Below, piece by piece: positions 25,949-39,525 of a DNA stretch of 60,000 nucleotides. The DNA comes from Lineus longissimus (lineage: Eukaryota; Nemertea; Pilidiophora; Heteronemertea; Lineidae). Position 1 is the stretch's first letter. Each line of letters begins with the position of its first letter. The position numbers and the translations under genes were made by a program. The stretch covers positions 6,512,001 through 6,572,000 of the forward strand of contig NC_088314.1 of the NCBI RefSeq assembly GCF_910592395.1. The letters are read 5' to 3'. The notes beneath the pieces are model-generated. The model worked only from the letters and a program-made list of their open reading frames with translations. It had not been told where the DNA came from and ran no database searches.

Positions 25949-26226
25949 TTAGGCGAGACTTTTTTTATTAGTTGGTGCTCGGATTTTTGGAGGAATATAT
26001 TTTTGAGGAGGACGAAAAACAAAAACAAAAAAAAATGTTTTTTTCCAAAGATTTCATGGTCTCGAAAAATTGATAGGATTTCTCAAACTCTGGGTTTTGT
26101 AAAATCGGTAATGTTCGAATCGGCGGATCCGAGACTGGCTAGATATAAAAATTTTATTTTTTTTCTTATTTCGAACATCGGGAGGTCGGCGGATCCGAGC
26201 ACCAACAAATAAAAAAAGTCTCGCCT
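25949..26226. mobile_element. 272-bp Harbinger-like MITE with TTA target duplication
   Basis: The element 25952-26223 has 32-bp terminal inverted repeats with a single mismatch: outer end GGCGAGACTTTTTTTATT, inner part GTTGGTGCTCGGA. It is flanked by TTA on both sides (25949-25951 and 26224-26226). A TTA or TWA target duplication with GG-starting ends is typical of PIF/Harbinger. Inside, GGCGGATCCGAG occurs twice in the same orientation. There is no transposase frame, so it is non-autonomous. Confidence 0.75.
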
Positions 26227-27499
26227 TAGCTAGAACGTATCAGGATCAAATTGGTCACCCCCATCAACACATAAAGTTATAACAGACCTGACTCGCTGGC
26301 GTTCCCCATGTCGATACATGCAGATAATATTCAGACCCTCAAAAATCAGTGGCTTTGTTTGATAGGAATATTCTTCTCATAACATTAGCTAGAAACAAAA
26401 TACCTCTGTGATAGTACTGACGCCATATTTGTCTTAGTAATTAATGGTCAATATCATTATTTCCGAGCGAAACACGGACTGAATTCCAAAGTGTTACATT
26501 ATTGGCAACATTCCTCTTGTGGCTCGGCAAAATTGTACCGAAATGATATCAATTGTATGCCAGGCCACGACTAATTTCCTCCTCAAGTAATTGACACATT
26601 GATATTCATTCTGCCAATACCTATTTGGAGCGCTCCCAATATGATCAATCAATAGTAATATTTGCACCAAGAGCCAATGCGGCCAAGAAACTAATTATCA
26701 ATTTGATTGTGCTGTCTCCAGGTGGATGGCAAGTTGCCATGAAAATTGTATAATATTGGTCGATGAATCCTATTTTAGATTAGGCCTGAAAAATTGACAA
26801 ATAATAAGCCCAAATTAAGGAAAGCCGGGTGTGTCTCCAATGATGAAATGAAGTGCAACCCCATTACAGCGGTAAACCACTGCGTTCCACAGGATTTGTA
26901 GTCAGTTACAATTACCGCACCAATCAAGATAAACCCACCTGTGAAAAGTGTGGTTTCCGCTATCATCAGTGGTCCCGCTGCAGGTACATACATGTAGCTT
27001 TAGACATGGAGAAAACAGGTGTCAATAAGGTAACACTGCTAGTGGTAGCTTTCCTTCTAAAGAAATTAATTTTTTTTCATATTGTGATGGCAAGTTGTTT
27101 GACTTCAGCGATACTTCACAAATACATACCTTGTCAAACCTTAACCTCACATTTATATTTGCTTAAAGTACATTTGCTCTACTCAAACATTGTATGAGAG
27201 TATATCATCTGTTCTCCTCCTTTAACCCTTTAAATTGCATTGTGGCTGGAATACAAGTCCTGCATTCAAAGATTGCGATGATGGTCAGCTCTCCACAGAC
27301 AGGTTTTTTTTTAGAAAACACATGCAAAGTGATGAGAATCACAAATCTCATTACATGAACATCATGCAATCCAAGCAGTATCAATCCATGTAACATCATT
27401 TATCAGTCTTTGTGTGCTCAATTTACGAGGCAGCCGCTGTGGCCAGTATTCCTGTCCTGCTACGACACTGTTTCATCATCGATTCAGATGCTTTGTCTC
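26227..27499. other. Unassigned; ambiguous open stretch at 26853-26993
   Basis: At about 26893-26979 the + strand shows a CGTTCCACAG acceptor, an open stretch containing PTCEKCGFRYHQWSRCR and a GCAG|GTACAT donor. The opposite strand of the same DNA is open and very hydrophobic (TLFTGGFILIGAVIVTDY). Both cannot be coding and neither is recognised. Confidence 0.2.
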
Positions 27500-28135
27500 T
27501 GGTCTTCCTCACAGGTGCCGCAACAACGGAACCTTTTAACCATCGCAAACTAACAATGATGCATCTACCTCCCTCAGTGACCACTTATCAGGCAAAGCCA
27601 TTCAGTCTTGTTATGGTCGAATAGACCACACGTTGCTCCCTCATATATTATCATGCATAGCCTGTTCGCCAACAGCTCTTATAATCTTTTAAATCGCACC
27701 AACTAAGCATTTCCGTCTCTCAGTGGCAATTTCAAATGTCGTGCAATGCAAATCGGTCTCATTACTGTCCCAATAGACTGTATGCCTCTCTCCTCCTGCT
27801 CGACCTTCCATTACCCTCTAGCTGCAATTTATTATTGAATTAATCAAAGCAAATTGAAATTGAAAGTGAAAGTGAATGCTCTTGTGTTCTGGTAGCAATA
27901 AAAGATCTTACATCTTCAAGTTGGAAGAGGAGAGGCGTGCAACTGTGGTATGTCTGCTAGTGAGGAAAGGTTCCTACTTCTTGTCCTCATTGCTTTTCTC
28001 TGGCTGTTATAGCTGCCATAACGGAACCACAAACTTAACAGGATGTATCATGCAATGCCAACTGGTTTCATTTTTCCCCGAGAGACCCCATGCCCCTCTC
28101 CCCCTCTATCAGATTGGTCATTACACGCAAATATA
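27500..28135. repeat. Weak diverged direct repeats
   Basis: Similar phrases, including (GCAACAACGGAACC / GCCATAACGGAACC) and (GTGCAATGCAAATCGGTCTC / ATGCAATGCCAACTGGTTTC, followed by ATGCCTCTCTCCTCC / ATGCCCCTCTCCCCC), recur at about 27510, 27740 and 28015-28090. Old tandem duplication is the simplest reading, and identity is low. Confidence 0.35.
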
Positions 28136-28246
28136 AAGTTGTGACTTATCAATGAATTACGATCATCACATGCACTAGTCTTGCAGTCCCTGTCACAACT
28201 GACAAACTCTCTGCTTCGCGGAAGCTGCTCACAGCCAATGCTCTGG

Positions 28247-28310
28247 TGCTGCATTAGCGGCGTGCAGCTCACGTGCTGCATTAGCGGCTTGCAGCTCACG
28301 CGCTGTTGCA
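28247..28310. repeat. 27-bp tandem repeat, about 2.3 copies
   Basis: TGCTGCATTAGCGGC..GCAGCTCACG occurs at 28247 and 28274 with one or two changes; a partial third follows (TGTTGCAT). The unit is more GC- and CpG-rich than its surroundings. Confidence 0.65.
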
Positions 28311-30102
28311 TGACTATTGCTGCCAAGGTTTTTTACATGGTACGCATGACATACGCCAAAGAAAGAAAGTCTTTGACAACATTGCTATCAAGGCAATTAA
28401 ACTGTGGAGTTTGTCATTTAAATATATGCCTTAAAATACAACTGATTGATTTATTTCGAATAACTCCATCAGAAGTGATATTGACAGAGCATCTCAAATC
28501 GAACATACCACTGTAGTGGATTGTACAATACGTCAAGATCAATGTTTATTGACCTGCCACTGTCATCATGTACATCAAACCATAATTAGTACTGAACAGA
28601 AAGATAGTGCATATCAAACAACTTTATTGCATATTGAATAGTTCATATCGACAAGTTTGTGCAACTTTGTATTTCAAAGTCAAACCTCAGACGAAGCCTC
28701 TTGTACTTTCTTAGAAAGGAAAGTTATCTTCTTCTTCAGTATACATTGGCCACGTGAGCTTGACTCCTGAGCAGCAGTGGGTTAAAAACAATGGCCATCA
28801 CCCACAAAGCAGCTCTTCGTTGATTCGTTATAGTCCAATAAATATGTATTCAAATCGTAAAACAAGCAACCCTTGAGCTATTTGATGAGCTATCTTTGTA
28901 TTTATATTCATGAATTATTGAAAATATTTTGTGATATCGGTAGTGGATTACGAAAATAGAACATGCACAATAATACGCCTCCACAGCAAGAACGAAATGA
29001 AACACCTCCAAGGCAACAAAACGAACAAGGAATTTATCGAATAAGTGTTCCCATCTTTTGACATAATTGCAACCATTCTTGGGGGTAGAGATAGAAGCAT
29101 CGACTTCACCATCCAAAGGTCAATACTCAGATATTTGACACTGAGGCAACCCAACACAAAACAGTAAAGACATAAATGCTCTTTGCCAAACACAGATCAT
29201 GTGCACACTCTTTCCCCTGTTCAAACTAGTTTGCTATCCCGAAAGGATGCAAATCTGCGTAAAAGCGGAGTTTTGGTGATGTCTACAGTTGACCCCCACT
29301 ACCGCTAACACGGTACTGTGCTAAGACAAGTGAAATACACCAACCAAATGGAAACATCTCGAGATGTACTCATCATCTGGCATCATCTTGCCAATAGCCT
29401 CAACTGGTGTGTACCCGTAGTGGCATACAAAATGTTCATCCCGCCTTGGAGGTGAAATACTCTATGGAAAACAACTCCATCAAGTGCAGAGGATACACTG
29501 ATGAAGAAGAAAAAGATTCGTGGTGCACATAACACTGTTTACCAGGCAAGCTCATCTAAATGTCAAGTGTGAGAAACAAGATTTTAAAACCATTAGAAAA
29601 TTAGATGCTGACTGACTTGGCAGAAACAGTTAACCCTTTTGCTGCTGGCCATTTTGGTCACTAGTAATATACGAGAAGGACCTTGTTGACACATCATATT
29701 TAGCCTCTCATCTACACACCACACAAACCACAGTACATGTATTGGACGGATGATAGGCAGTGATCTCACTCTTTCTTCTACCAGGAACTCAGGCTTCTGT
29801 GTCTGAGCCGTTACAGCTGTAATGTATGTTCATCTAATCATCTAAGACTCTCCAAATAAGACACAACACCCCTACAGCACCACTGACCAGCAGAGTGGCA
29901 GTATACTTTTTTTACTTTTCACTTGATATACACTATGTCATAAAGCTGTCACCTTCAAACAACGCTGGTAACAATGGGTGGATTTTGCAACATGCTTTCA
30001 CACTGCGGCTTGAGTGGATTGGAACGGAATCTGAAATACAACTGTTCCGTACCCAAGTGACTATTTTTCACGGCAAAACAATGAAATGTCAGATATACTT
30101 AC
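28311..30102. other. Intron-like or intergenic, no supported feature
   Basis: Would be the start of the first intron downstream of the - strand exon at 30103-30310. The - strand frames at 28850-29193 are open but lack splice support. Confidence 0.25.
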
Positions 30103-30310
30103 AATCAGTAGCAGTGAGCGTGCTAACATTGCTATATCTCCGATCGATTTGAATGCTACTCCTTCGACGTTGGCGATCTTTGTAAGGTTCGCTACATTCC
30201 AAATTTTCCAAAATCTTCTGTGGAACGTTAACATCGTCTTTGCTGATGCTGCGCAGAGTTGTCTCGGATTCGCCCGAATTAATCCGAAATAACTTCTTCA
30301 GTGGCATCAT
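30103..30310 (-). CDS. Candidate alternative first coding exon, - strand
   Basis: Two adjacent ATGs start at 30310 on the - strand, preceded in frame by stops. The frame runs 69 codons plus one base to the donor ATT|GTAAGTAT (intron from 30102 downward). The peptide begins MMPLKKLFRINSGESETTLR and includes KDRQRRRSSIQIDRRYS, a basic stretch with PKA-like RRxS sites, followed by a Ser/Thr-rich end. No signal peptide or membrane segment is seen. It leaves in phase 1, as does the exon at 39435, so both could splice to the same downstream exon, for example 20219-20260. Codon-like composition and an excellent donor support it; the product is unknown. Confidence 0.45.
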
Positions 30311-31150
30311 TATCACAGCTTAAATAATCACAATACTACTTGAGATATCCATGAATCAGCTTTAAGATCAGCTTATCTTCAGACAACCTATCTCAACAAT
30401 ATCCACAAAAGATCTCTTGGCAATATCTGCTAAAAGATTCGTTAACCTTAACTTATGATAACGCTGCCCTCGATACCCTTTAGTCCTCCAGAAACATATC
30501 TACACGATCAACAATTATTCTTAATTCTTGATGATATTTCTGCATAAAGGATAATGAACTATCTCCATAATACGCAAGATCAAAAATGGACAGACTATTG
30601 CACTAACATGAAAATATTCCACCAATACTACCTCAGACTATCACAAAGTTAACAAACACGAATATAGCACGAACTTTGACATATCACTATGAATATTCCT
30701 TACAGAAACTGACTTGTACTAGATCCTGACTTGCATGAATTAAAAGATATTCCGTTACTTTTGATGATATTATATTATAAGGACAAGATCATCACCAGCC
30801 TAACAACAACCATCCCATTAACTCTGAAATGTCAACAACCAGTATTCCTCAAAGCAGGAAGTAAACAAAACCAGCATGAATGATTCCTCATCACCTGAAC
30901 TGTCGACAAATTGTCATGGCTATCTCCTATCACAGATATGCATAGGGAAAGGGTCGAACTGAAAAGAAATGTAGCACCGCCGAAACCCCTGAAAGTTTTG
31001 AACCTAAACTGTGTGCATCCTGTATTGAAGAGCACAGCTTCCTACTGTTCTTCCCCACGTGTCTAGCGCTGGGCTAATGCAGCGCTACGCTAACAGCAGT
31101 GGTATTTATAGTGCAAGATGGGATCAATATAGCAAGGAGGATAACAACAA

Positions 31151-31375
31151 CTATGGAGAAAGGACATACAGAGGAATCGAGTTCCATATCGAACGGGAAA
31201 CAACTAATCTCATAAAGATTACCGTCAGAATGAGTTCAAAAAGAGCACGCCTTCGGAATTTCAAAAAGCTTAGATTTTTTGTCATGAAAAGGGATTATCT
31301 CTTGCATTTGAAGAAACTAGAAAGTGAATGGACCTCTGCTGCTAGCTATGGAGAAGGGACGTAGAGAGGCATCGA
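31151..31375. repeat. Duplicated ~35-bp phrase, 195 bp apart
   Basis: CTATGGAGAAAGGACATACAGAGGAATCGAGTT-like sequence at 31151 recurs at 31346 with few changes (GGAGAAGGGACGTAGAGAGG). It indicates a diverged local duplication upstream of the - strand start exon at 30310. Confidence 0.5.
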
Positions 31376-32399
31376 GTTGTAACGAAGTAAAAGGAGCAAA
31401 CACTCACTGGATTGGAATTCAATATTCAAAATAAAAACAAGAAGTGCACAGGGTACTGCACACTTCACCAGCACCTGAAGAGACTCGATCTCCTTCCAAC
31501 TGCATCCTACGAGCGTGGAATTTTTGTGGGCCCAACCAGATTCGAAAAACTAAGGTGCAAATGGATCTCAGCAAACCAAGACAGAGGAGGAACTTACACA
31601 TGACCAAAAAGATGACAAACCAGTGTCTCTTCAGACACCGAGACTATTCCACAAGAAGTCACTGAAAACGAGAAGTGTCCAGTCTCTGAAACAGCAAGTG
31701 TCCAGTCTATATACAGTTACAGAAACTGAGAGTATGAAGTCCAATTGAAAAAAATCAAAACTGGTCAAACTACTAGTCCAACAGATATACTTCTAAGAAC
31801 AGTTTGCTTGCTTAAATTGAGTCAGTAAGCCTCATACTATTATTAATCATAGTATAAGCATACTTAACCATCCACGGTAAGGTACTAATCTTAATAACAT
31901 GATATTGTTCACAAATTTCACTCACAAGCTGCAGTTTATTAGAAGTAGTACAACTTTGTAAAGAAACAGAGGGGGGTAATATAGCCCCTGTCTGTGGCCT
32001 CTGTTTACAAACTCGAGCATAGCAACAAAAACATAAGGGAAGAGCAAGTCCCCCATTGGGGCAATTTTCGCCCATTTGACCTGATGTCTTTCAGTTCTTC
32101 TGAAGGTGGAACAAATACCTTTATCTTGGTACAGGGAATGGTCAATAGAATCGTTTAACATGAATGAAACAGGCTGTTGCTTAATTAGATATATACTGCG
32201 ATAAACTTGGCCTTCACATATATGAAGACTTGCTTTGATCGGTTATTGATTTTACTTGGGGCCATATTGACATGAGTACACTTACTCGTAATATTACAGC
32301 CATACTGATATGTCTGTACTATTCCCAGTAATAAATTTGTCATCAAGGAAAAAGTAATGGAACATCTAGAAGTAACGGAACAGGGCTCCATTGGCGCTA

Positions 32400-32565
32400 G
32401 CACAAGCAGTAATGTTGGTGTTTTAAGTCCAATTGCAACTATTGTAAAAGAAATTCACTGAATTTACTTAAAGAGATCGCGCAACCGAGCTCAATCGGAG
32501 CTGCATGGCAGCAATGTTGGTGTCAAGTCCTAATGCTACTATCGTAAATGAAATTTACTGAAACA
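32400..32565. repeat. Diverged 102-bp tandem duplication
   Basis: AATGTTGGTGTTTTAAGTCC with ACTATTGTAAAAGAAATTCACTGAA at 32411 is repeated at 32513 with substitutions. The two copies are adjacent and non-coding. Confidence 0.6.
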
Positions 32566-35500
32566 GAAAACGCTAAGTTGATTAAAAGCTGATACTTGTC
32601 TAGGATGTTGATTGAGCAACTGGGCCCAGAAGGTTTGCCTACCACTAAAAGTCTTAGCAATGGCTTCTGATGAATCACAAAAGAGAACAGTGTGAACTTC
32701 TCAGTAGAAGAAACCACGAATTAACTTTCATTGGCCTCATACAACATTATACAGTTTTGATTCTCACGAGAACCCCCTCTTGGCGATTGCCCATAGAAGT
32801 TATTTCTCCCGATCATAACATTGGAATTGATCCAATATTTAGAGGCCGGGTCAAAGCAGATTAGGAGAACATGGTAGACCAAACCAGCACAACAGTTTGA
32901 TACTCTAACCAGGTGGCTGGATTAAACTGTTAATCCATTGTAGTACTACTCTAATTAACCCACTAAAAAAATTTTTTTGTTAAGTCGAATTTGATCGAGA
33001 AACTACAATCATAACAACAGCATTTATATCTTGCTTGACATGTAGATCAATCTTTATTAGCACAATACGTGTTTGTATCAGTGTGACCACTGACTCTTTT
33101 CACGGACTTCGAAGACGACCACCGCAAACAAGTGATATTTGTTGCATGCGATCATGATTGCAGGTCATTATGCAACAAAATGTGCTCCTTTGCATGTTTT
33201 CTGAAGTCGTCAAAATGCTAATACTGCACCATTTATTGATGCACAGAACCCTCTTCTCCAGGTGGTAATCAACTGAGCACACAATGCACGCATCATGCTC
33301 GTTAGTGCCTTAATGAATGATCAATCTGAGAACCACTAATTAGAAGTTATTCAACTGAACGCCTATGGTGATGGACCAGGAGCCCTCACGACAGCAGTTA
33401 AGAGACAAGGCTGTAAGGTAGAGTGATACAATTGATTTAAAGCCAAGGTACAATTTAGCTCTCGGAATGTAGAGAACAGCCGGCTGTACAAAACAATGCA
33501 CACCAAGGTTATAATTGTACTGAGGCTATAATTGTACCACTTCACCTTAGCTCAGCAGAATCGCGCTTGTCTTTGACATCAGTTGCTGCTCACATGTGAC
33601 CCTAGATTAAAAGGGAAGGATTTAATGTTGCCAGGATACCAATACAATACCAATGCGAACTGCCATAGAACGCCTATGCGATGGAGAAGCCAATATGGCT
33701 ACCAAAAAAAAAGAAAGGTTCGACATTGTCGAAGCCTTTGACGTTGTCAAGAAGACACTACACATCCCCCTATTCTTTTACAACCTGGGAAATCTTACAG
33801 CTTAGCCAAAAAACATGAACAACAGAAGAAATGCTGTAGTTGCATCGAGTACACAAAGATTACGAGTCCAGCACTCGACGATGATATCGCTAATCCAGAT
33901 CTAAGGGCAGTCTCGGAGGATTTGTGTGACATTATCAGTATCTGCTTCGTGAATGTCACTTCTTCACACAAGCATTCATTTCAAAGCTTGCCTGAGCTAT
34001 TTATGGAACCTTGTTACCAAGCCAATATGCTTGCTTCATTATGTATACTCTAGTTTCATCAAGCTGAGGCAGCTGGATATATTAAAATGAAATCGACCTA
34101 ATCGACTGAACAGAAAATGACGTCATCATTGTCAGAAAACTGGTCGCCAACCAAACGTCTTACTACATTGAACATGTTGAACGGCATCAACCGCCCAGGT
34201 GGCATCAGTCTGATGTATCAGGGGTTGACACACAAGCGCCAAGATCCCTTCTTCCACTGCCTGTTATCAAAGGTGGGGATGGCCTTACTGGGGTGAGAGG
34301 GGTTATCACTGCCACCGACACACAATTTCCAAAACATAATCTGCTATGTACCTCTCATTCAGAAAGGAGCTTGTTCAACCCCTCGCCCCCATATCATCCA
34401 AGTGCATGTCAATCATCACTGTGCGACAAATGCCAAATTTGGTCATATCAAGTATGGATTAAAGCAATATTGATGATTTGAAATTTTCTCTGGCAGCCTA
34501 GCCCGATACTCAGAAACCCATTCTGATGGAGGAACTTTTGACAAGAAAGGTGTTCTATACAAGATCCAAAATAACCTTAAATCGGAGGAAAAGCTTCGTT
34601 GGGGCTCAGCCTATACTATGTTTACATGAATTTGATAGCTCATGTAGTTGCTGCTCTCACGAGAATAGCTTTTGAAGAGATGTCAACTAGATACACAGCA
34701 TTCTCTTCCCAAGCAGGATTAGAATTACTTGATCTTCCTGAACAACAGGAGCATGCGTAAATGGGATGTACTTCGATAATACTGGTTATAGAACTTCAAA
34801 GGACAACAAATATGATACATGCAGTCTCTTTTTCTGGTGTCTTTGAACATGTTTAACCCACCGGATTGCTAAGAATCTGCTCAAAGGGAGATGTTCGTGG
34901 AAGTGGATTGCTGAATGTGGACATGTTTAATGCGACTATGACTATCAGCATTGCAGTCACTGGAAATAATGGCAAAGATTTATTTTTTTAAAGGACCCAC
35001 CAACATGATATATATGCAGTGTCTTTTTTCTGATGTCTTTGATGTATGTTTGACGCCCTGGATCACAAACTTTTCAAAGGGAATAGATTGTGGACAAATC
35101 GAACTTGGAGGTGCTGGGGGTGAAACTTGGTAGTGAAAGTTAATGCAACCGTGACTAAAGTGCATGCAGAAGACATACCTACTGTTATATAGTTGGGGAC
35201 ATATGAAAGAAGATGAAATATCAAAAGTATATAAATGAGATGGTAGGAAATAATTAAAGGAAGAAAGAGACAAATAAGAAACACCAATAACAATGATCAC
35301 AACTTCACTGACCAAATGGTGCACAAGTAGTCTTGGTCAAGGACACTGCGATGAAACAGCAGCAATCTTCCAAAAGTCAAACTCACTACCTCCTGATTCT
35401 GAGCAAAGAACTCTATATCCGCCTTGCCACCAATCTATCACAGCAAGTTTAGAGGCAAATTTCATCACATTTCTTCAACCACTAAACCAATCTAAAAGTA

Positions 35501-38500
35501 ATCACCAACCCAAGTAAATGGCCAACAAATAAATGTCCACATCCCATCTATATTTCATGTGCCCACACCAAATCCCATTTTCAAATTACGCCAGGAAGCA
35601 ATCTTTTCATTACCATTTGGACTAAAAAACGTTTACTTATACGCACAGCCTGATAACACATTTTTTACTGGACGGCTCTATCAGAGTTGAGTTACAGCAT
35701 CAGCCGATTTCAGCCTGTAGAGGAGGCGAGTCGAGATGTTACAAGTTCCCCCCAATCAAAACCCTTAAAAACAGTACACAAGACAAAGGACGCATCTGCA
35801 GTGATTCTCCACATGTAACACTGAAATCTTGTGACCTTGACACTGCTTTTCAAATTACCTTTGATACAAAAGCCCAGCTGCAACTCCATTTGGACATCAA
35901 GGCAAAGGAAATTTGGTAGCTTCCACAATGTAAACTGAAACATTCCCAGCCAAAGGAATCTGAAATTTGGTTGAGCAACCCTAGCAGATGACAGAACATG
36001 AATGATGAGAACATATAATCATTGACCTCCCCTTTCATACAATTCCCTGAGATAGCAGATTCTTGTGGCCAAACCAAGTCATCAGCGGACTTGCGTGGCC
36101 TGCTTTTACTCCCATGGGGGTAAGGTAGCAACGACAGTCCCCAAGCTGACTAACCTTCCTCGTTATGTTCTGAGAATCGCATGGCATGGTAAAACATTGA
36201 AGAGATGGATATACTCTATCCAAGGACTTTTAAGAGGCCGGTTTCACATTCATTGATATCAGTCTTTTTCCACCGTGTGCGTGCATGTGTGTGCGTGTGT
36301 GGGGTGGGGGGGGGGGGGGTACATTTTGAATTTGATATGGGAAGTATTCTTATTAGAGATACATGAAAACAGACAGCTTACCCATGTATTCATACGAGTA
36401 CGCCATGCTTTATGAATGCGAAACTGACCTCGCAGTCTGTGGATAGAGTATGTGAATGATCCTGGCTGTGAATAATCCTGGCAGCCAGGATCATATGCAA
36501 CCAGATTACCATAAAAGAAGCTAGCAGGATTAGGCAACCTAACCAATATTGATTTAAACAGAAAAAGATTCTGACAGGTAGCTTTTGCTGTCTGCCTATG
36601 ATTTGATGGCAAGGTGATGATATTATTTCATGGAATCGATTCCCGAAGGTACACAACATTGGTTTTCTATGATATCAAAATGCTCCGCCTGTTAACTCGG
36701 ATGTGAGAAGACATCTATAGTAGCTACTAGGAATGCAATGATATCATGGATGGATCGTCAACAAACTATTGTTAGCCTGCTATAATTGATGGTCAATGTC
36801 ACAGAGCTGCTGCAAGCATTATATTTTCGCAACAAGCATATTATTTTTTTTGTTTTTCACAATTGTGTCACTACGTAAATTTAATATTGTGGGATGTGCA
36901 CAAAACCAGTAAAGATTACAATAATTTTACTTGGCACCAAGGTCATCTATCAACTCCCCTGTCTGAATTATTTGAAGAACACTTGACAAACTCGAGCTAA
37001 AAAATCGATATTTTCAATATCAGAAGGAAAGCATTGACGATGGTGTTATGAGCGAGTAGTCATGCGAGGGACCTACCGTCATGCTTCTTTGGCCCAACAG
37101 GACAATTGGAGCATGATATCATTATCTTGGCCATTGACAGGAGGACTGATCTGCCATCGACTCAGACACTGACAAGTTGAAGGTCAACATTAGAGAGCTT
37201 CAGCAAATCAATAATTTTCTCCCGTATGGAGTATCCACATCGATTTTACGTATAATAACGCATAAATTTGTGACGCGGCTGTACATGTAAGTGAAATCGA
37301 TACGGATATATATCATACAAGCACAAAATTTGCCCCTGCCGAAACTCCCTATTACCTCATGGACACCCTTTCTGATTTTCTTATGCTCTTTTTTTGTGTA
37401 GTGCCAAGGTTTTCAGATCTTGACACAAGCCTGATGCTCCAAGGGATCACAAAGCTCTTTAATCTCTATACAAGTAAAGGTAGGGTTTTAAAGACTTTGA
37501 TAAGCTGGAGTCTGAAATTAAAGAATAAAACTGAGTAAACAGTTCCTGAAGTGCAAGATTTGTCTATCAGAACAACATTTAGAGGTTTGATGCGAGCTTT
37601 AAAACACTGCTTCACCCTTGGGCATCACTGTCCTTGAGTCGAACTTGAGCAATGACAGGTCAATACATCAGGACTTGTCAAATCGGCAATAATGTTTACT
37701 GGCATGCCGATCAACCAGATTTATTCTATTCTGGTTATCTTGTTTGGATCTAATTGGCTTGGAGGACCTCGGAGGGGAACGCTGCCTTCGCCATATCTGG
37801 CAATACAGACACCACATTCATTTGACTGCAAGAGGAATTGTACCAACGTCAAAAAACAACAATTAGGAATGATGGGTCATGTATGGTCTTTCAATCGTTG
37901 TTAATTTGGCACGCTACTTGACAACAGATCAAAGCGTGCACTTGGACACAGCTCAAATAATGTTGTAGGTTTACAGCAAAGACAGCGAGAATTAATCACC
38001 TGGTATGATCAAAGCTGGACCATTTGGGCCAATATCATAGAGCTGTCCAGCACCATAAAAGAAGTGCTCGGACCACGAGATTGGTATGGACTGGGCATAC
38101 CCATGTCCTCTCTTCAGAAACCCAATCTTGGATTTCAAGGAACATGGTACTTTACAGTCCTTTAGACACTACCAATTCCTTATAGTTATTAGCAAGATGC
38201 AATTTCACAAAACTGCAAGATAAAATGGCCGTGGATATTTTTGGGTTTACAGTATTTTGTTTCCTCATCATTGTCTGCTTATCTTCTTGTCAGCTGTGAA
38301 ACAACGTGTCGCCTGTCCAATCTGACCGGTAATATCATAACCCGATACCAATGTTCTTTTGTCCAATCAATAGCAAGCATAAATACGAGCCCAAAGAATA
38401 TGAAAATAGACAGACAAAGCACTGCAACCGAGGTCACAAATCTTCCCATATTGATTTTCTTACCAAAACTAATTCAATCTGGGCAGGGATGGTCTATCCA

Positions 38501-38586
38501 GTTGGTGTATAGGATTGCACTTCCCGAGCTGGTCAATGTTAAGTAACATGATATTTGGATGCGGGATGAACACTTTTTGTGTGTCA
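32566..38586. other. No supported gene across six kilobases
   Basis: Candidate intron of the - strand gene (between 39435 and 20219) or intergenic. It contains a G14 run at 36306-36319 behind a short GT-rich tract from about 36275, a 13-bp-stem hairpin at 36456-36494 (ATGATCCTGGCTG/CAGCCAGGATCAT) and scattered short frames. A + strand frame open for about 122 codons ending at 34481 lacks an ATG and is within chance for this length. Confidence 0.3.
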
Positions 38587-38700
38587 CCCCAAACTGGGGT
38601 TGTTGATGATGGCCAGTGGGCTGAGGAAAAGTCTATCGCAAGCTGTTGTCCACTTGGCTGGGGACATTGGCTTGCCAACGCATATGAAAGAAAACAACTT
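38587..38700 (-). mobile_element. SINE 3' fragment, same family as 17.2 kb
   Basis: Read on the - strand, CCAAGTGGACAACAGCTTGC (from 38657) matches 17402 onward with two differences in 27 bp. Both then continue with a CTC..GGCC-rich block, and both have a GGCAAGC phrase just upstream. I cannot see the tRNA-like head, so this copy is probably 5'-truncated. Confidence 0.5.
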
Positions 38701-39434
38701 GCTCGGTTTATGCCAAGATTTCACATCTACAGCTCATCACGTCGGAGCAACAATCTCACAAGCGCTGCCCCCTAAGAGAGAACAGTTGAACTTATATTTC
38801 TACTCCTTTGCTCTTTCGCAACGACTACCAGTAATGTTTCAAACTAGGGTGTGCTACCATCTGGCTATCTAAAAAGAAACTACTGGTACATAAGTATCTA
38901 AGGAAAACTGCTGTGGGAGCTTGGTCTCCACAAACAATTTTAAAACATTTTCCGTTTAGCAGTTTAGTGCAGAGGACACTGACTCAGTAACCACTGTGAT
39001 CAATGTGATTATGATTGTGGTCCTGAATTGGCAAATTCTACTCAATTTGACCTCTGCAATCAAAGGACCTTTTTATTAAGGACAGCATGTGTCAGCCCCA
39101 AAGGTGTCCCTAAAGAAATGGCAACAGTCAGAAATGCTCAGGTTGTAGCACTCATTGAGTAGCCCATCTGAGTTCCATAGAAAGATTCCACACTGGAGTG
39201 TGACTTTACTTACCATACCGAACTTTATATAAGACAAAAAAACACAAATTAAATTTTCATTTTATTTTGTTTTATTCTATGAATATATGAACAAGTAAAT
39301 TTCAGCAGTACCAAATACATTATAGGTTCATCTTGATGGTTCTAGCATTAGATAATATTGATGAAAATTAAGAAAAGGAAGTGATTGCAAAGAGGGCTGC
39401 AATATTAATGGGGTGGACAGAAGATCAGACTTAC

Positions 39435-39525
39435 TTGAGCTGTAGCTGTCTGTTGACGACTGTGAGATAGTGCGGGCACGGAGGCGGCTTTTCTTCTGAG
39501 GGGCCAGACTGGTGAACTTGATCTC
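39435..39525 (-). CDS. Candidate internal exon, Ser/Arg-rich, - strand
   Basis: Read on the - strand, a pyrimidine-rich acceptor (TTCTCTTTTTGAAG) is followed by 91 bp and then the consensus donor GTAAGTCTG. In phase 0 it reads EIKFTSLAPQKKSRLRARTI and then SQSSTDSYSS plus one base. Basic RxRxxS-like sites next to a Ser run are typical of a phosphorylated linker in a signalling or cytoskeletal protein. All three frames are open, so the frame is chosen by composition and by phase match with the exon at 49518-49595. The linkage is inferred. Confidence 0.45.

Noticed and set aside
26853-26993. Splice-flanked stretch with CEKCGFRYHQWSRC on + or a hydrophobic segment on -
   Set aside because: Both strands are open and both show splice-like ends, so the evidence cancels; left unassigned.
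34109-34481. Open frame of about 122 codons on +
   Set aside because: No ATG, no splice sites, no recognised motif; this length is within chance for six frames of 60 kb.
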